The position numbers were made by a program, and so were the translations under genes. A DNA stretch of 47,540 bases, taken from Saprospiraceae bacterium. Its GTDB lineage: Bacteria; Bacteroidota; Bacteroidia; Chitinophagales; Saprospiraceae. Each line of letters starts with the position of its first letter. Position 1 is the first letter of the stretch. Shown here in pieces: positions 17,842-26,295 of this stretch. The notes under the pieces were generated by a model, which saw only the letters and a program-made list of their open reading frames with translations, did no database searches and was not told the origin of the DNA. The stretch is from contig JADLDL010000158.1 in assembly GCA_020846655.1 (NCBI GenBank), positions 1 through 47,540 on the forward strand, in the 5' to 3' direction.

Positions 17842-17871
17842 ATAGCGGGCGAAACCAGTTTCGCCCGCTAT
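17842..17871 (+). terminator. Hairpin after the starch-synthase-like gene
   Basis: A perfect 14-bp inverted repeat, ATAGCGGGCGAAAC (17842-17855) and GTTTCGCCCGCTAT (17858-17871), begins 38 nt after the stop codon. Only 2 nt separate the arms, so the inner pairs must open to form a loop. There is no clean T-tract (acttatct follows). Confidence 0.6.
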
Positions 17872-17968
17872 ACTTATCTAAACTGCCCGATTTTCTGCTT
17901 GCTACCCAACCCAACCAGCCACTCAAGCGTCTGGCCATAAAACGACTAGCCAGCCATTCCCAGCATAC

Positions 17969-19336
17969 ATGAAACACAACTCAGTTCCGCTTTTCTCCAC
18001 CCTGTGCACGGCTTTTTTGGGCTTACTCCTGGCCTTTGGATGCGCCAAACCCACCCCCTTCGGGGCAGATCTGCTCGACAACGAAATCGCAGACTACGCT
18101 TACACGGATACCCTGACCCTCAACTGCACCTTATTGCCGGAAGATAGTATCGGCACCTCTGACGTGTCGTCGACCGCCGATTTCCTGCTCTGCGGGCAAC
18201 TCAACGACCCTAGTTTTGGCAAGTCCAAATCTGAAATATTTACTCAACTCCGGCTGGAAGACACCGACCCGGGGTTCAAAAATGCCGTAGCAGATTCTGT
18301 CATTTTATACCTCCGGCTAGACGCCGGTGGTTTTTATGGCGATACCACCCAGCCGCAAAGCCTTCGGGTCCGCCGCTTGGGGCCGGATACGCTGGTTCGT
18401 TGGGACAAAAGTTACTACTCCAACCAGAGCCTGCCGGTAGGCGCCCAAATTGGAGAACTCCTCAATTTTCTGCCCAAACCCAATACCGGCGCCCGCTTGT
18501 TCGACACCGCCTCCACCTCCGCCAAAGCCCCTTACATCCGAATTCCCCTGGACAATGCCTTCGCACAGGAAATTCTGAATATGGATAGCCTGACGCTGAC
18601 CTCCGATACCGCGTTCTGGCGCAAACTGCGTGGCCTGCACATCGAAGCCGAACCCACCGGAACACCAGGGGCCATGATGGCTTTCGACCTCAACAATACT
18701 TCGTTTAGCCGTATCCGTATTTATTACAAAGAAGATACAACCAAGAACACCTTCGACCTGTTCTTTTACGGAGCCAACAAATTCACCAAGTTTTCGCACG
18801 ACTACACCGGCTCAACCGTAGGCCCCCTCATCAATCAGCCTGCAGACGACCGGTTCTATGTGCAGGGCATGAGCGGCTTGAAGGTGAAAATTGAAATTCC
18901 GTATGCGCACTTGCTCTCCAATGTGGCGATCAATAAAGCAGAATTGGAACTTACAGTAGCTCCCGTGGTTGGCGAAAACGCTAACCTCACCAACGCCGAT
19001 CAATTGGTCTTTACCGAACTATTGGGCGATACTGCCGTGACCGTCACCAGCGATGTCATTTATTCGCTGGGGCCTACCTCAAGCAGTGGCTTTAGTTTGT
19101 TTGGCGGATTCCCGGAAGCCGAAACGGACCAAGGAACGGCCGTCAAGCGATATCGCCTGACCCTGACCCGGCGCTTTCAGGATATGGTAGATAACAGCAC
19201 TGGCGAACTGAAAAAGCAAACCATTTACCTCAACGTGTACCCGCAAAGCCGCTCTGCCCGGCGGGCCATTCTGTATGGCCCCAAAAGCACAACGTTCCCG
19301 GCCAAACTGGCTGTGAAATATACCAAAGTCCAATAA
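17969..19336 (+). CDS. DUF4270 domain lipoprotein
   Basis: The 455-residue protein starts with a lipoprotein signal (LLLAFGC, Cys at about residue 25), so it is probably anchored in a membrane facing the periplasm or the surface. The rest fits DUF4270, a Bacteroidota family of exported β-rich proteins: FGADLLDNEIADYAYTDTLT after the lipobox, then repeated strands, and a C-terminus with RLTLTRRFQDMVDN and IYLNVYPQSRSARRAILYG. Function is not known. The position between the starch-synthase-like gene and glmS is shared, as I recall, by many Bacteroidota. A 72-bp gap with a strong terminator hairpin separates it from glmS. Confidence 0.85.
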   Translation: MKHNSVPLFSTLCTAFLGLLLAFGCAKPTPFGADLLDNEIADYAYTDTLTLNCTLLPEDSIGTSDVSSTADFLLCGQLNDPSFGKSKSEIFTQLRLEDTDPGFKNAVADSVILYLRLDAGGFYGDTTQPQSLRVRRLGPDTLVRWDKSYYSNQSLPVGAQIGELLNFLPKPNTGARLFDTASTSAKAPYIRIPLDNAFAQEILNMDSLTLTSDTAFWRKLRGLHIEAEPTGTPGAMMAFDLNNTSFSRIRIYYKEDTTKNTFDLFFYGANKFTKFSHDYTGSTVGPLINQPADDRFYVQGMSGLKVKIEIPYAHLLSNVAINKAELELTVAPVVGENANLTNADQLVFTELLGDTAVTVTSDVIYSLGPTSSSGFSLFGGFPEAETDQGTAVKRYRLTLTRRFQDMVDNSTGELKKQTIYLNVYPQSRSARRAILYGPKSTTFPAKLAVKYTKVQ

Positions 19337-19344
19337 TAAACACG

Positions 19345-19386
19345 TTTGGCACAGGCCGCCCGAATCCCCGGGCGACCTGTGCCAAA
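19345..19386 (+). terminator. Hairpin terminator between DUF4270 gene and glmS
   Basis: A stem of about 18 pairs with one mismatch (TTTGGCACAGG...GCCCG at 19345-19362, CGGGC...CCTGTGCCAAA at 19369-19386) starts 9 nt after the DUF4270 stop. It leaves only 22 nt before the glmS ATG. It could also attenuate glmS read-through. It shows none of the features of a glmS ribozyme. Confidence 0.65.
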
Positions 19387-19408
19387 TGCCAAACACTGAA
19401 TGTAAATT

Positions 19409-21250
19409 ATGTGTGGAATTGTCGCCTATCTCGGTTCCAAAGAAGCCTACCCCATTATCATCAAAGGCTTGCACCGCCTGGAGTACAGGGGGTATGACAG
19501 CGCGGGAATAGCGCTACAGAACGGCTCTCTGAATGTGTACAAAAAACGGGGCAAAGTATCAGACCTCGAAGCCTTTACAAAAGACAAAGTCATCTCCGGC
19601 ACCGCCGGTATCGGCCACACCCGCTGGGCCACACACGGCAAACCCGACGATATCAACGCCCACCCCCATACCAGCGGCAACCAGCGCCTGGTGCTGATCC
19701 ACAACGGCATTATTGAAAATTATGCTGTACTGAAAAGCGCACTGCTCAACCACGGGCATGTATTCAACAGCGAAACCGATACGGAGGTGCTCGTGCACCT
19801 GATCGAAGAGGTTCAACAGCGCGAAAACCTGAAACTGGAAGAAGCCGTTCGGCAAGCGCTGACCCAGGTACACGGCGCCTACGCGATCGTGGTTATGGAT
19901 AGCCAAGACCCCGACAAACTGGTGGCCGCCCGCAAATCCAGTCCTCTTGTCATTGGAATTGGAAAAAAAGAGTTTCTCGTCGCCTCCGATGCCACACCGA
20001 TCGTGGAGCACACCAAAAAAGTGGTTTACCTCAACGACGAAGAGGTGGCTACCGTCACCCGTGACGGCCAACTGACCATCAAAACCCTGCGCAATGAGAC
20101 CATGACGCCCACCATCCAGGAAATCGAACTGGAGATCGAGCAACTGGAAAAAGGCGGGTACGACTATTTCATGCTCAAAGAAATTTTTGAGCAACCTGCC
20201 ACCATCGCCGAGTGTATGCGCGGCCGGATGAATGCTGAAGAAGGCTGGGTGCGGCTGGGCGGCATGGAAGAATATAAAAAACGCATGATCCACGCCCAGC
20301 GCATGATTATTTTGGGCTGTGGCACGTCCTGGCACGCCGGCATGATCGCCGAATACCTGTTTGAAGACCTGGCCCGCCTGCCCGTCGAAGTGGAATATGC
20401 CTCTGAGTTCCGGTACCGGAACCCTGTGGTACGGGAAGGCGACATCGTATTGGCCATTTCACAATCGGGCGAAACCGCCGACACCTTTGCCGCTCTTGAA
20501 TTGGCCAAAGAACGCGGCGCGATCACCTACGGCATCGTCAACGCCGTCGGCTCCTCGATCGCCCGGCTTACCCACAGCGGTTCGTACATCCACGTCGGCA
20601 CCGAGATCGGCGTCGCCTCCACCAAAGCCTTTACCGGGCAGGTTACCATGCTCACCGTGATGGCCCTCGCGCTGGGCTACGAACGCGGCTACCTGGCCAA
20701 GTCTCAGTACCAAAAGTTGGTGCAGGAACTGGCGCTCATCCCGGGGAAAGTAGATGCGCTCCTGAAAAACTGCCAGGAAAAAGTGAAGTATATTGCCGGA
20801 GAATTTAAAGATGCCAGCAATGCCCTTTACCTTGGCCGGGGCTACAATTTCCCGGTTGCGTTGGAAGGCGCCCTTAAACTGAAGGAAATATCCTACATTC
20901 ATGCCGAAGGGTACCCGGCAGCCGAGATGAAACACGGCCCCATTGCCCTGATCGATGAAAATATGCCCGTGTTTGTCATCGCCACCAACCTCAGCGCCTA
21001 CGACAAAATCGTTTCCAATATTCAGGAGGTAAAAGCCCGCAAAGGCGTAGTCGTAGCGGTGGTAACAGAAGGCGACGAAACGATCACAAAACTGGCCGAC
21101 TATACCATCGAAATTCCGGCTACCGAAGAGCCCCTCACGCCCCTGCTCTCCGTTGTGCCGCTGCAATTATTGGCCTACCACATCGCCCTGTTGCGCGGAT
21201 GCAATGTCGACCAGCCCCGAAACCTCGCCAAATCCGTAACGGTGGAATAA
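19409..21250 (+). CDS. glmS: Glutamine--fructose-6-phosphate aminotransferase
   Basis: The 613-residue enzyme is full length for GlmS. Cys2 of MCGIVAYLG is the N-terminal glutaminase nucleophile; RWATHG and GIIENY belong to the same Ntn-hydrolase domain (about 1-240). Two SIS domains follow: GCGTSWHAGMIAEY and ISQSGETADTF in the first, LGRGYNFPVALEGALKLKE and AEGYPAAEMKHGP in the second. The C-terminus PRNLAKSVTVE closes the active site. It makes glucosamine-6-phosphate and glutamate from fructose-6-phosphate and glutamine, the entry step to UDP-GlcNAc for peptidoglycan and LPS. It is followed 40 bp later by the DUF4290 gene. Confidence 0.97.
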   Translation: MCGIVAYLGSKEAYPIIIKGLHRLEYRGYDSAGIALQNGSLNVYKKRGKVSDLEAFTKDKVISGTAGIGHTRWATHGKPDDINAHPHTSGNQRLVLIHNGIIENYAVLKSALLNHGHVFNSETDTEVLVHLIEEVQQRENLKLEEAVRQALTQVHGAYAIVVMDSQDPDKLVAARKSSPLVIGIGKKEFLVASDATPIVEHTKKVVYLNDEEVATVTRDGQLTIKTLRNETMTPTIQEIELEIEQLEKGGYDYFMLKEIFEQPATIAECMRGRMNAEEGWVRLGGMEEYKKRMIHAQRMIILGCGTSWHAGMIAEYLFEDLARLPVEVEYASEFRYRNPVVREGDIVLAISQSGETADTFAALELAKERGAITYGIVNAVGSSIARLTHSGSYIHVGTEIGVASTKAFTGQVTMLTVMALALGYERGYLAKSQYQKLVQELALIPGKVDALLKNCQEKVKYIAGEFKDASNALYLGRGYNFPVALEGALKLKEISYIHAEGYPAAEMKHGPIALIDENMPVFVIATNLSAYDKIVSNIQEVKARKGVVVAVVTEGDETITKLADYTIEIPATEEPLTPLLSVVPLQLLAYHIALLRGCNVDQPRNLAKSVTVE

Positions 21251-21290
21251 AATCCTATTCTACGCCACTTTTAAAATCTACCACTGCACT

Positions 21291-22004
21291 GTGAATAAAG
21301 TTGATATTGAATACAATACCGAAAAAAGTACGATCCGGTATCCCGAATACGGACGCGTCATACAAGAAATGCTGTACTACGCCCGGACCATCACCGATTC
21401 GGTCAAACGGCAAAAAACCGTGGAATCGATCGTTGGTCTGATGCAGCAACTCAACCCTTCCGGCAACCGGAATATGGATGATTACCGCGAAAAACTTTGG
21501 AACCACGCTTTTGCCATCGCCGGCTACGACCTCGACGTCACGCCGCCGGCCGGCATCACCATCCGCAGGGAAGAAGACAAGCCCAAAAGCACCAAAATCC
21601 TCTACCCGCCCACCACACAACGGCTCCGGCACTACGGCTACAACGTGCAAACCTTGGTTAAAAAAGCCATCGAAATGCCGGAAAGTGTGAAAAAAGAAGG
21701 CTTCGTGGAGGTGATTGCCTCGTACATGAAACTCGCCTACAAAACCTGGAACCGCGAGCATTATGTCAGCGATGATGTCGTCAAAGACGACCTGGTAATC
21801 CTCTCCGACGGCCAGTTGGAATTGCACGAAGGACACAGTTCTCTCGATATCCTCGCGTTCAGCGCCAATAAAAAAGACAAGGAATTGCAGCGGCTGCAAC
21901 AAAACCGCAACCGCAAGAACGGTGGGAAAAACCGAAACAGCAACAGCAACAGCAATAGCAACAACAAGCGGAATTACGGCAATTTCCGCAAGCGGAAAAA
22001 ATAA
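21291..22004 (+). CDS. DUF4290 domain protein with Asn/Lys-rich tail
   Basis: The 237-residue cytoplasmic protein starts at GTG 21291, 40 bp after glmS. Residues 1-185 match DUF4290, a Bacteroidota family of unknown function: VDIEYNTEKSTIRYPEYGR, LWNHAFAIAGYDLDV, LRHYGYNVQTLVKKA, and SYMKLAYKTWN. The last 45 residues are low complexity and strongly basic (Q/N/R/K), ending in FRKRKK. They are encoded partly by AGCAAC repeats (21936-21966), and such a tail may bind nucleic acid. Its stop codon directly abuts the stop codon of the convergent lipoprotein gene with no spacer. Confidence 0.85.
   Translation: MNKVDIEYNTEKSTIRYPEYGRVIQEMLYYARTITDSVKRQKTVESIVGLMQQLNPSGNRNMDDYREKLWNHAFAIAGYDLDVTPPAGITIRREEDKPKSTKILYPPTTQRLRHYGYNVQTLVKKAIEMPESVKKEGFVEVIASYMKLAYKTWNREHYVSDDVVKDDLVILSDGQLELHEGHSSLDILAFSANKKDKELQRLQQNRNRKNGGKNRNSNSNSNSNNKRNYGNFRKRKK
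21936..21966 (+). repeat. AGCAAC trinucleotide-type repeat within the DUF4290 gene
   Basis: Consecutive AAC/AGC codons with one AAT encode an alternating Asn-Ser run in the basic tail. Such tracts can change length by slippage without shifting frame when whole codons are gained or lost. Confidence 0.75.
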
Positions 22005-22808
22005 TCAGAACGCCCCCAGACCCGTCAGACATTTGATCTGAAGCGGATGGCCCGGATCGGCCCGGTAACCTTGCAAAAGCGCACGCAATTCGTCGGTACT
22101 GCCGGTCAATTGCCGCAAAAAAGGCAGGTTTTTAGCCGGGGGCGACATGCTGGAATGCCAATACAACTGCCCCGTGCCCGCCACCGTGAAATAACCGTAA
22201 TAGCCCGGTGTGAGCTGGTGTTCGATGCTGATAGTTTTTAGTTTGCCAAAAAATTGATTGGCCACCGGTACATCCGTCTCCGAAGGCACGGATACAAAAC
22301 CCCAGATCAGGCTGTCGGGGATCGATTCCAAGACCCGGTTTTTAAAATCAACGGCTTTCGGCAACGGCAGATCCAGTTCATAGTGCCCTTGCTGCACCCG
22401 CAGCGTCCCTTCATTTACAATAGCATTGTTGAGCGAAAATACAAACGGATACTCGCCGTCGGCCAAGGGCCCGATGGCAACAAAACCACGCGCCCGATCA
22501 GCCTCACCCTGGCAAGTGTCGGGTTTCCGAATGGAGAGCAGGCGCACCGAAACAGCCGATGCCGACACTTCTGCCTGCGCTTCAATGCTGTAGTTTTCGC
22601 AAGCAAACAGTTGTGTACTTTCCACCCACAACCCAAACGTAGCCGCGCCGGTACTGGCATCCCGCTGCTCAAACAAATCTACCTCAAACTCAGGGTCCAG
22701 GGTCACGACCACATCCGGATCGGTCGACGCCGGCTTGTGGCAGGCCAACAAGCCCAACAAAAATACAAACCCCAAAAGGATACTGCGAAACGTAGTAAAC
22801 ACCGTCAT
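22005..22808 (-). CDS. Lipoprotein of unknown function
   Basis: The start at ATG 22808 gives a typical lipoprotein signal (MTVFTTFRSILLGFVFLLGLLAC, Cys at residue 23) and a protein of 267 residues; a longer frame from 22892 would put 28 extra residues before it. After the lipobox comes an acidic stretch (STDPDVVVTLDPEFEVDLFEQ), then a β-rich body with EYPFVFSLNNAIVNEGTLRV, probably a carboxypeptidase-regulatory or Ig-like fold. I recognise no family. Its stop abuts the DUF4290 gene stop, and the gene is divergent from the YceI gene 126 bp away. Confidence 0.78.
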   Translation of the reverse strand: MTVFTTFRSILLGFVFLLGLLACHKPASTDPDVVVTLDPEFEVDLFEQRDASTGAATFGLWVESTQLFACENYSIEAQAEVSASAVSVRLLSIRKPDTCQGEADRARGFVAIGPLADGEYPFVFSLNNAIVNEGTLRVQQGHYELDLPLPKAVDFKNRVLESIPDSLIWGFVSVPSETDVPVANQFFGKLKTISIEHQLTPGYYGYFTVAGTGQLYWHSSMSPPAKNLPFLRQLTGSTDELRALLQGYRADPGHPLQIKCLTGLGAF

Positions 22809-22898
22809 GATCAAGAATATGAATCGAGTGGAAATGCGCTTGAAAAACGTAGCAGGATCAAAAATGCTGCCCAAAGGGTAAACTTTTTTCAATCGGTG

Positions 22899-22906
22899 TA
22901 CTTTTG
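22899..22906 (+). promoter_or_regulatory. Bacteroidota -7 promoter box for the YceI gene
   Basis: TACTTTTG matches TAnnTTTG exactly and ends 28 nt before the YceI ATG, giving a short leader. A T-run (aactttttt) lies about 10 nt upstream; a -33 TTG element is not clear. Confidence 0.55.
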
Positions 22907-22934
22907 CATCTCTTTATTACGATTACCGATACTT

Positions 22935-23612
22935 ATGAAACAAATATCCCTTTTTCTTTTTCCGGCACTCCTGCTGGGCATCTCTCTTTTTTCCTGCAAA
23001 GAAACGCCGGCTCCGAAAGCCAAGGTACAGTCTGGCCCCGTTCCCGATACCATAAGGGTGCAGCCTGTATCGACAGAAGGTGCCGTCACCCTCACCGTGA
23101 CGGAAGGAACGGTCAACTGGTCGGCCAAAAAAGCCATTGGCAACCCCCACAACGGAACGATCAATATTTCTGGCGGCGAACTCCTCGTCAACCAGGGGCA
23201 ATTGCTCAGTGGCTCGGTAAAGATGGACATGCGCACGATTGCCGTAACCAACCTGAACGATGGCGGCGAAAAGGCCACGCTCGAGTCGCACCTGAAGGAC
23301 AAAGATTTTTTTGATGTAAACAACCACCCGGAAGCCAGTTTTACGGTAGTGGAAGTGTTGCCCAGCAACCTGTCTTCGTTCAACTGGGTGGTGCGCGGCA
23401 ACCTGACCATAAAAGGCAATAGCCATATGGTCAATGTGCCCGTCCGGATGAGCACCGACGGCAATACCCTGGAGGCTGAATCCGCTTTGTTCATCATCAA
23501 CCGGACCCAATGGGGCATCAACTTCCGTTCGGGCATGTTGGGGACTGCCAAAGACAAAATTGTGGAAGACGTAGTGCCGCTGTCGCTCAAAATCAAAGCA
23601 AAAAAGAAGTAA
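22935..23612 (+). CDS. YceI family lipoprotein
   Basis: The 225-residue protein starts at ATG 22935 with a lipoprotein signal (MKQISLFLFPALLLGISLFSC, Cys at residue 21). A longer open frame from 22254 is antisense to the lipoprotein gene and is rejected. The body is a YceI lipocalin-like barrel: TVNWSAKKAIGNPHNGTINI, GSVKMDMRTIAVTNL, LKDKDFFDVNNHPEASFTV, GNLTIKGNSHMVNVPV, and FIINRTQWGINFRSG. YceI proteins bind isoprenoid or other amphiphilic molecules in the periplasm and are often stress-induced. It converges with the TIGR02757 gene with 3 bp between the stop codons. Confidence 0.92.
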   Translation: MKQISLFLFPALLLGISLFSCKETPAPKAKVQSGPVPDTIRVQPVSTEGAVTLTVTEGTVNWSAKKAIGNPHNGTINISGGELLVNQGQLLSGSVKMDMRTIAVTNLNDGGEKATLESHLKDKDFFDVNNHPEASFTVVEVLPSNLSSFNWVVRGNLTIKGNSHMVNVPVRMSTDGNTLEAESALFIINRTQWGINFRSGMLGTAKDKIVEDVVPLSLKIKAKKK

Positions 23613-23615
23613 ATC

Positions 23616-24404
23616 CTACCGGTCGCCTGGCTTTTCCAATACCCCTATTCCAAACAGCGCGAAATCGTATTTCACCGGATCTGCCGGATCGAAGCGGCGC
23701 AGGTTTTCGGTCAGTTCCAAGACGGCTTTCCAGTCGGTTTGCGGCCGGCTGAGCAGCCCCATGCGCCGGGCGACGCGTTCAACGTGCACATCCAGCGGGA
23801 TCAGCAATTGGCTGGGCCGGATGCTGCGCCAATCGCCAAAATCGACGCCTGCTGCGTCGCGGCGTACCATCCAACGCAGCAACATGTTGAGCCGTTTGCA
23901 GGTAGAGCCCCGTTCGGGCGTGGCGACGTGCTTGCGCGTGCGTTCGGGGGCATAGGGGTGCTCAAAAAAATCGCGGTGGAATCCCAGCAAGGCATTCTCC
24001 ACTGTAGCATCGCCCGCTTGCAAGTGGCGGGCAAAGGCCTGTTCCAGGGAAGTGTGCCGGCGGTAGTATTGCTGCAAAAATTCCAGGAAATACAAGGTGT
24101 CGGTAGCCTGAAAGGTCCGGTGTTTGAAGGCCAGAAAACGCTCCCGGTCGCGTTCCTCGTGCTGTTGAACAAAATCAAACGGCGCGCCGTCCATCAGTTC
24201 AATCAGCCGGTTGGCGCTCTGGAGGATGGTTTTGCGTTGGCCCCAGGCGAGGGTCGCCGTCCAAAATCCCATGATCTCGCGGTCTTGCAAGCGACTGAAA
24301 CGGTGGGGAATGGAGATGGGGTCGGCCGGAATGAACCCGGGCGTATTGTATTGCCGAACGGCGGCTTCCAGCACGTCGAATAGTTGGGAGTTTGGTTTGC
24401 TCAT
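23616..24404 (-). CDS. TIGR02757 family protein (DUF2400)
   Basis: The 262-residue cytoplasmic protein matches the TIGR02757/DUF2400 family: EIMGFWTATLAWGQRKTILQSANRLIELMDGAPFDF, LAFKHRTFQATDTLYFLEFLQQYY, RLNMLLRWMVRRDAAGVDFGDW, and LLIPLDVHVERVARRMGLL. The C-terminal part resembles helix-hairpin-helix DNA glycosylase-like folds (LRRFDPADPVKYDFALFGIG), so a nucleic-acid role has been proposed for the family. No function is established that I know of. The length is normal, and the ATG at 24404 starts directly on conserved sequence. Confidence 0.88.
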   Translation of the reverse strand: MSKPNSQLFDVLEAAVRQYNTPGFIPADPISIPHRFSRLQDREIMGFWTATLAWGQRKTILQSANRLIELMDGAPFDFVQQHEERDRERFLAFKHRTFQATDTLYFLEFLQQYYRRHTSLEQAFARHLQAGDATVENALLGFHRDFFEHPYAPERTRKHVATPERGSTCKRLNMLLRWMVRRDAAGVDFGDWRSIRPSQLLIPLDVHVERVARRMGLLSRPQTDWKAVLELTENLRRFDPADPVKYDFALFGIGVLEKPGDR

Positions 24405-24470
24405 GTGTTGCTGAGGGGACTACCCTGTCGCTGCAAAACAACAGTGCAGCGCCGACAGCTAACATAAGGA

Positions 24471-24499
24471 AACCGGGCGGCACTTGCAGCCACCCGGTT
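24471..24499 (-). terminator. Hairpin terminator of the H1-like gene
   Basis: An 11-bp inverted repeat, AACCGGGCGGC (24471-24481) and GCCACCCGGTT (24489-24499), has one position that pairs as G-U on the minus strand and a 7-nt loop. It lies 42 nt past the stop of the basic protein gene. Confidence 0.5.
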
Positions 24500-24540
24500 C
24501 GAGTCTCCTTTGCATTTCACATAAAACCCTTCGGAGGGCT

Positions 24541-25023
24541 TCAGGCAATCTTTTTTTTCCTACTGCCGGAAGACCTTTTTGGGGCCTGATCGGGTGTTTT
24601 AGCGGGCGCCGGTGTTTTCGCCCTGGGCTTGGCGGCTGGCCGGCCACGCTGGCCACTCGTCGTATCCTTGGCACCTTTAGCCGCAGTCGGCGCCTTCCGC
24701 GTTTTTGCTGCCGGCGTGGCGGGCGCTTCTTCCAATTCGTCGATCATGCGCCGCAGGCGATGCTTGGCCAACTCCAATTCCACCCGTTGGTACTGATGCA
24801 GGTATTTGGTTTTGCGCAGCTCGCTCAGGGATTCAAATGCCGCATGGGCATCCGGGCGGCGGTCTTTCAGGAGTTGGTGATGGGCCTTTTTAGCCTCCTC
24901 TTTTACCTGTTTGGCCTGGCTCAGCGCCGCTTTGGCCGCTTGGTAAGCGTGATACAAGTCGTTGAAACGGGCATCACCTGCCACCTGCTCTGTCTTGAGC
25001 AGTGCCGATAATTTCTTCTTCAT
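24541..25023 (-). CDS. Histone-H1-like / coiled-coil protein with basic Lys-Ala-Pro tail
   Basis: A 160-residue protein of two parts. Residues 1-100 are helical and charged with coiled-coil character (AYQAAKAALSQAKQVKEEAK, then RVELELAKHRLRRMIDELEE). Residues 101-160 are a disordered, highly basic Lys/Ala/Pro/Arg tail with RGRPAAKPRAK, an AT-hook-like GRP core, ending GSRKKKIA. That layout resembles bacterial H1-like and AT-hook nucleoid proteins, so DNA binding is inferred. It is not a match to HU or IHF. The start ATG 25023 opens a well-formed helical segment. It is divergent from carA, with 166 bp between the start codons. It may instead bind RNA or ribosomes. Confidence 0.72.
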   Translation of the reverse strand: MKKKLSALLKTEQVAGDARFNDLYHAYQAAKAALSQAKQVKEEAKKAHHQLLKDRRPDAHAAFESLSELRKTKYLHQYQRVELELAKHRLRRMIDELEEAPATPAAKTRKAPTAAKGAKDTTSGQRGRPAAKPRAKTPAPAKTPDQAPKRSSGSRKKKIA

Positions 25024-25189
25024 AGATACAGATTACTAGTGTGGTTAGAATTATTCTACAAACCTCAAAGAAATTGGAGACCCGTAGTATTAATTTTAGC
25101 CTTTGGCCAAAAACTTAACATTGCGGGTCTCCTCTGCTTTTTAAAAAGCAATTTGGAAAGCCCCCCGGCAATACCGACCTTTGCGCGCC

Positions 25190-26275
25190 ATGGCACAAGC
25201 ACTCCTCCTTCTCGAAGACGGCACCGTTTTTTACGGCCGTGCCGCCGGCAAAATTGGCACCACTACCGGCGAAATCTGCTTCAATACCGGTATGACCGGT
25301 TACCAGGAAATTTTTACGGACCCCTCCTATTTCGGCCAGATTTTGGTGACCACCAACGTGCATATCGGCAATTACGGTATCAAAAACGACGAAGTGGAAA
25401 GTGAGGGCATCAAAATCGCCGGCCTGGTCTGCCGCAATTTCAACATCCCCTACAGCCGGGCGCTGGCCGATAGAAGTATCCAGGAGTACTTCGAAGCCGA
25501 AGGCCTCGTCGCCCTCGACGATGTGGATACCCGGGCATTGGTGCAACATATTCGCGAACGCGGCGCCATGAACGGCATTATTTCTTCCGAAACCACCGAT
25601 ATCGAAGCACTCCGCCAACGCCTCGAAGCCACGCCGCCCATGGCCGGCCTCGAATTATCCAGCCTGGTGACCACCACTACCCCATACGAGATCGGCGACC
25701 CCGGCGCCAAACACCGGATAGCCGTCATGGATTTTGGTGTCAAAAAGAATATCCTGCGCTGTTTTGACCAACGCAATTGCTACCTGAAAGTGTTTCCGGC
25801 ACGCACCCGTTTTGAAGACGTAAAAGCCTGGAACCCCGACGGGTACTTTTTGTCCAACGGCCCCGGCGACCCGGCTTCCATGGACTATGCCGTGGAATTA
25901 GCCCGGCACATGCTGAGCGACGGCAAACCTCTTTTCGGCATTTGCCTGGGCCAGCAGATCCTGGCGCTGGCCGCTGGTCTGCCCACCTACAAACTGCACC
26001 ACGGGCACCGGGGTATCAACCATCCGGTAAAAAACCTGCGCAGCGGCCGTTGTGAAATCACCAGCCAAAACCACGGTTTCGGCGTGCTCGAACAAGCCGT
26101 GTACGACTCGCCCAGCCTGGTCGAAGCCACGCACATCAACCTGAACGACAACACCGTGGAGGGCATTCGCCTGAAAGGGAAACCGGCTTTTTCGGTCCAG
26201 TACCACCCGGAAGCCAACCCCGGGCCACACGATGCGCGCTACCTGTTTGATGAATTTGTACAAATGCTCGGGTAA
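25190..26275 (+). CDS. carA: Carbamoyl-phosphate synthase small (glutaminase) subunit
   Basis: The 361-residue enzyme subunit releases ammonia from glutamine and passes it to CarB for carbamoyl phosphate, used in pyrimidine and arginine synthesis. The start is ATG 25190 (MAQALLLLEDGTVFYG); a codon at 25181 would add three residues. The N-terminal CPSase small-chain domain shows GEICFNTGMTGYQEIFTDPSY. The class I amidotransferase domain has C252 in FGICLGQQIL as nucleophile and the His/Glu pair in QYHPEANPGPHDA. The substrate loop KLHHGHRGINHPV is intact. carB is not in the window, so the two are not adjacent unless separated. The sequence GACCTTTG ends only 6 nt before the ATG and could be a near-leaderless promoter. 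Confidence 0.96.
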   Translation: MAQALLLLEDGTVFYGRAAGKIGTTTGEICFNTGMTGYQEIFTDPSYFGQILVTTNVHIGNYGIKNDEVESEGIKIAGLVCRNFNIPYSRALADRSIQEYFEAEGLVALDDVDTRALVQHIRERGAMNGIISSETTDIEALRQRLEATPPMAGLELSSLVTTTTPYEIGDPGAKHRIAVMDFGVKKNILRCFDQRNCYLKVFPARTRFEDVKAWNPDGYFLSNGPGDPASMDYAVELARHMLSDGKPLFGICLGQQILALAAGLPTYKLHHGHRGINHPVKNLRSGRCEITSQNHGFGVLEQAVYDSPSLVEATHINLNDNTVEGIRLKGKPAFSVQYHPEANPGPHDARYLFDEFVQMLG

Positions 26276-26295
26276 CTACCCCGCGCACCAGGCCC

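Noticed and set aside
19337-19408. glmS ribozyme or riboswitch upstream of glmS
   Set aside because: The 72-bp gap is filled by a plain hairpin terminator and is too short for a glmS ribozyme.
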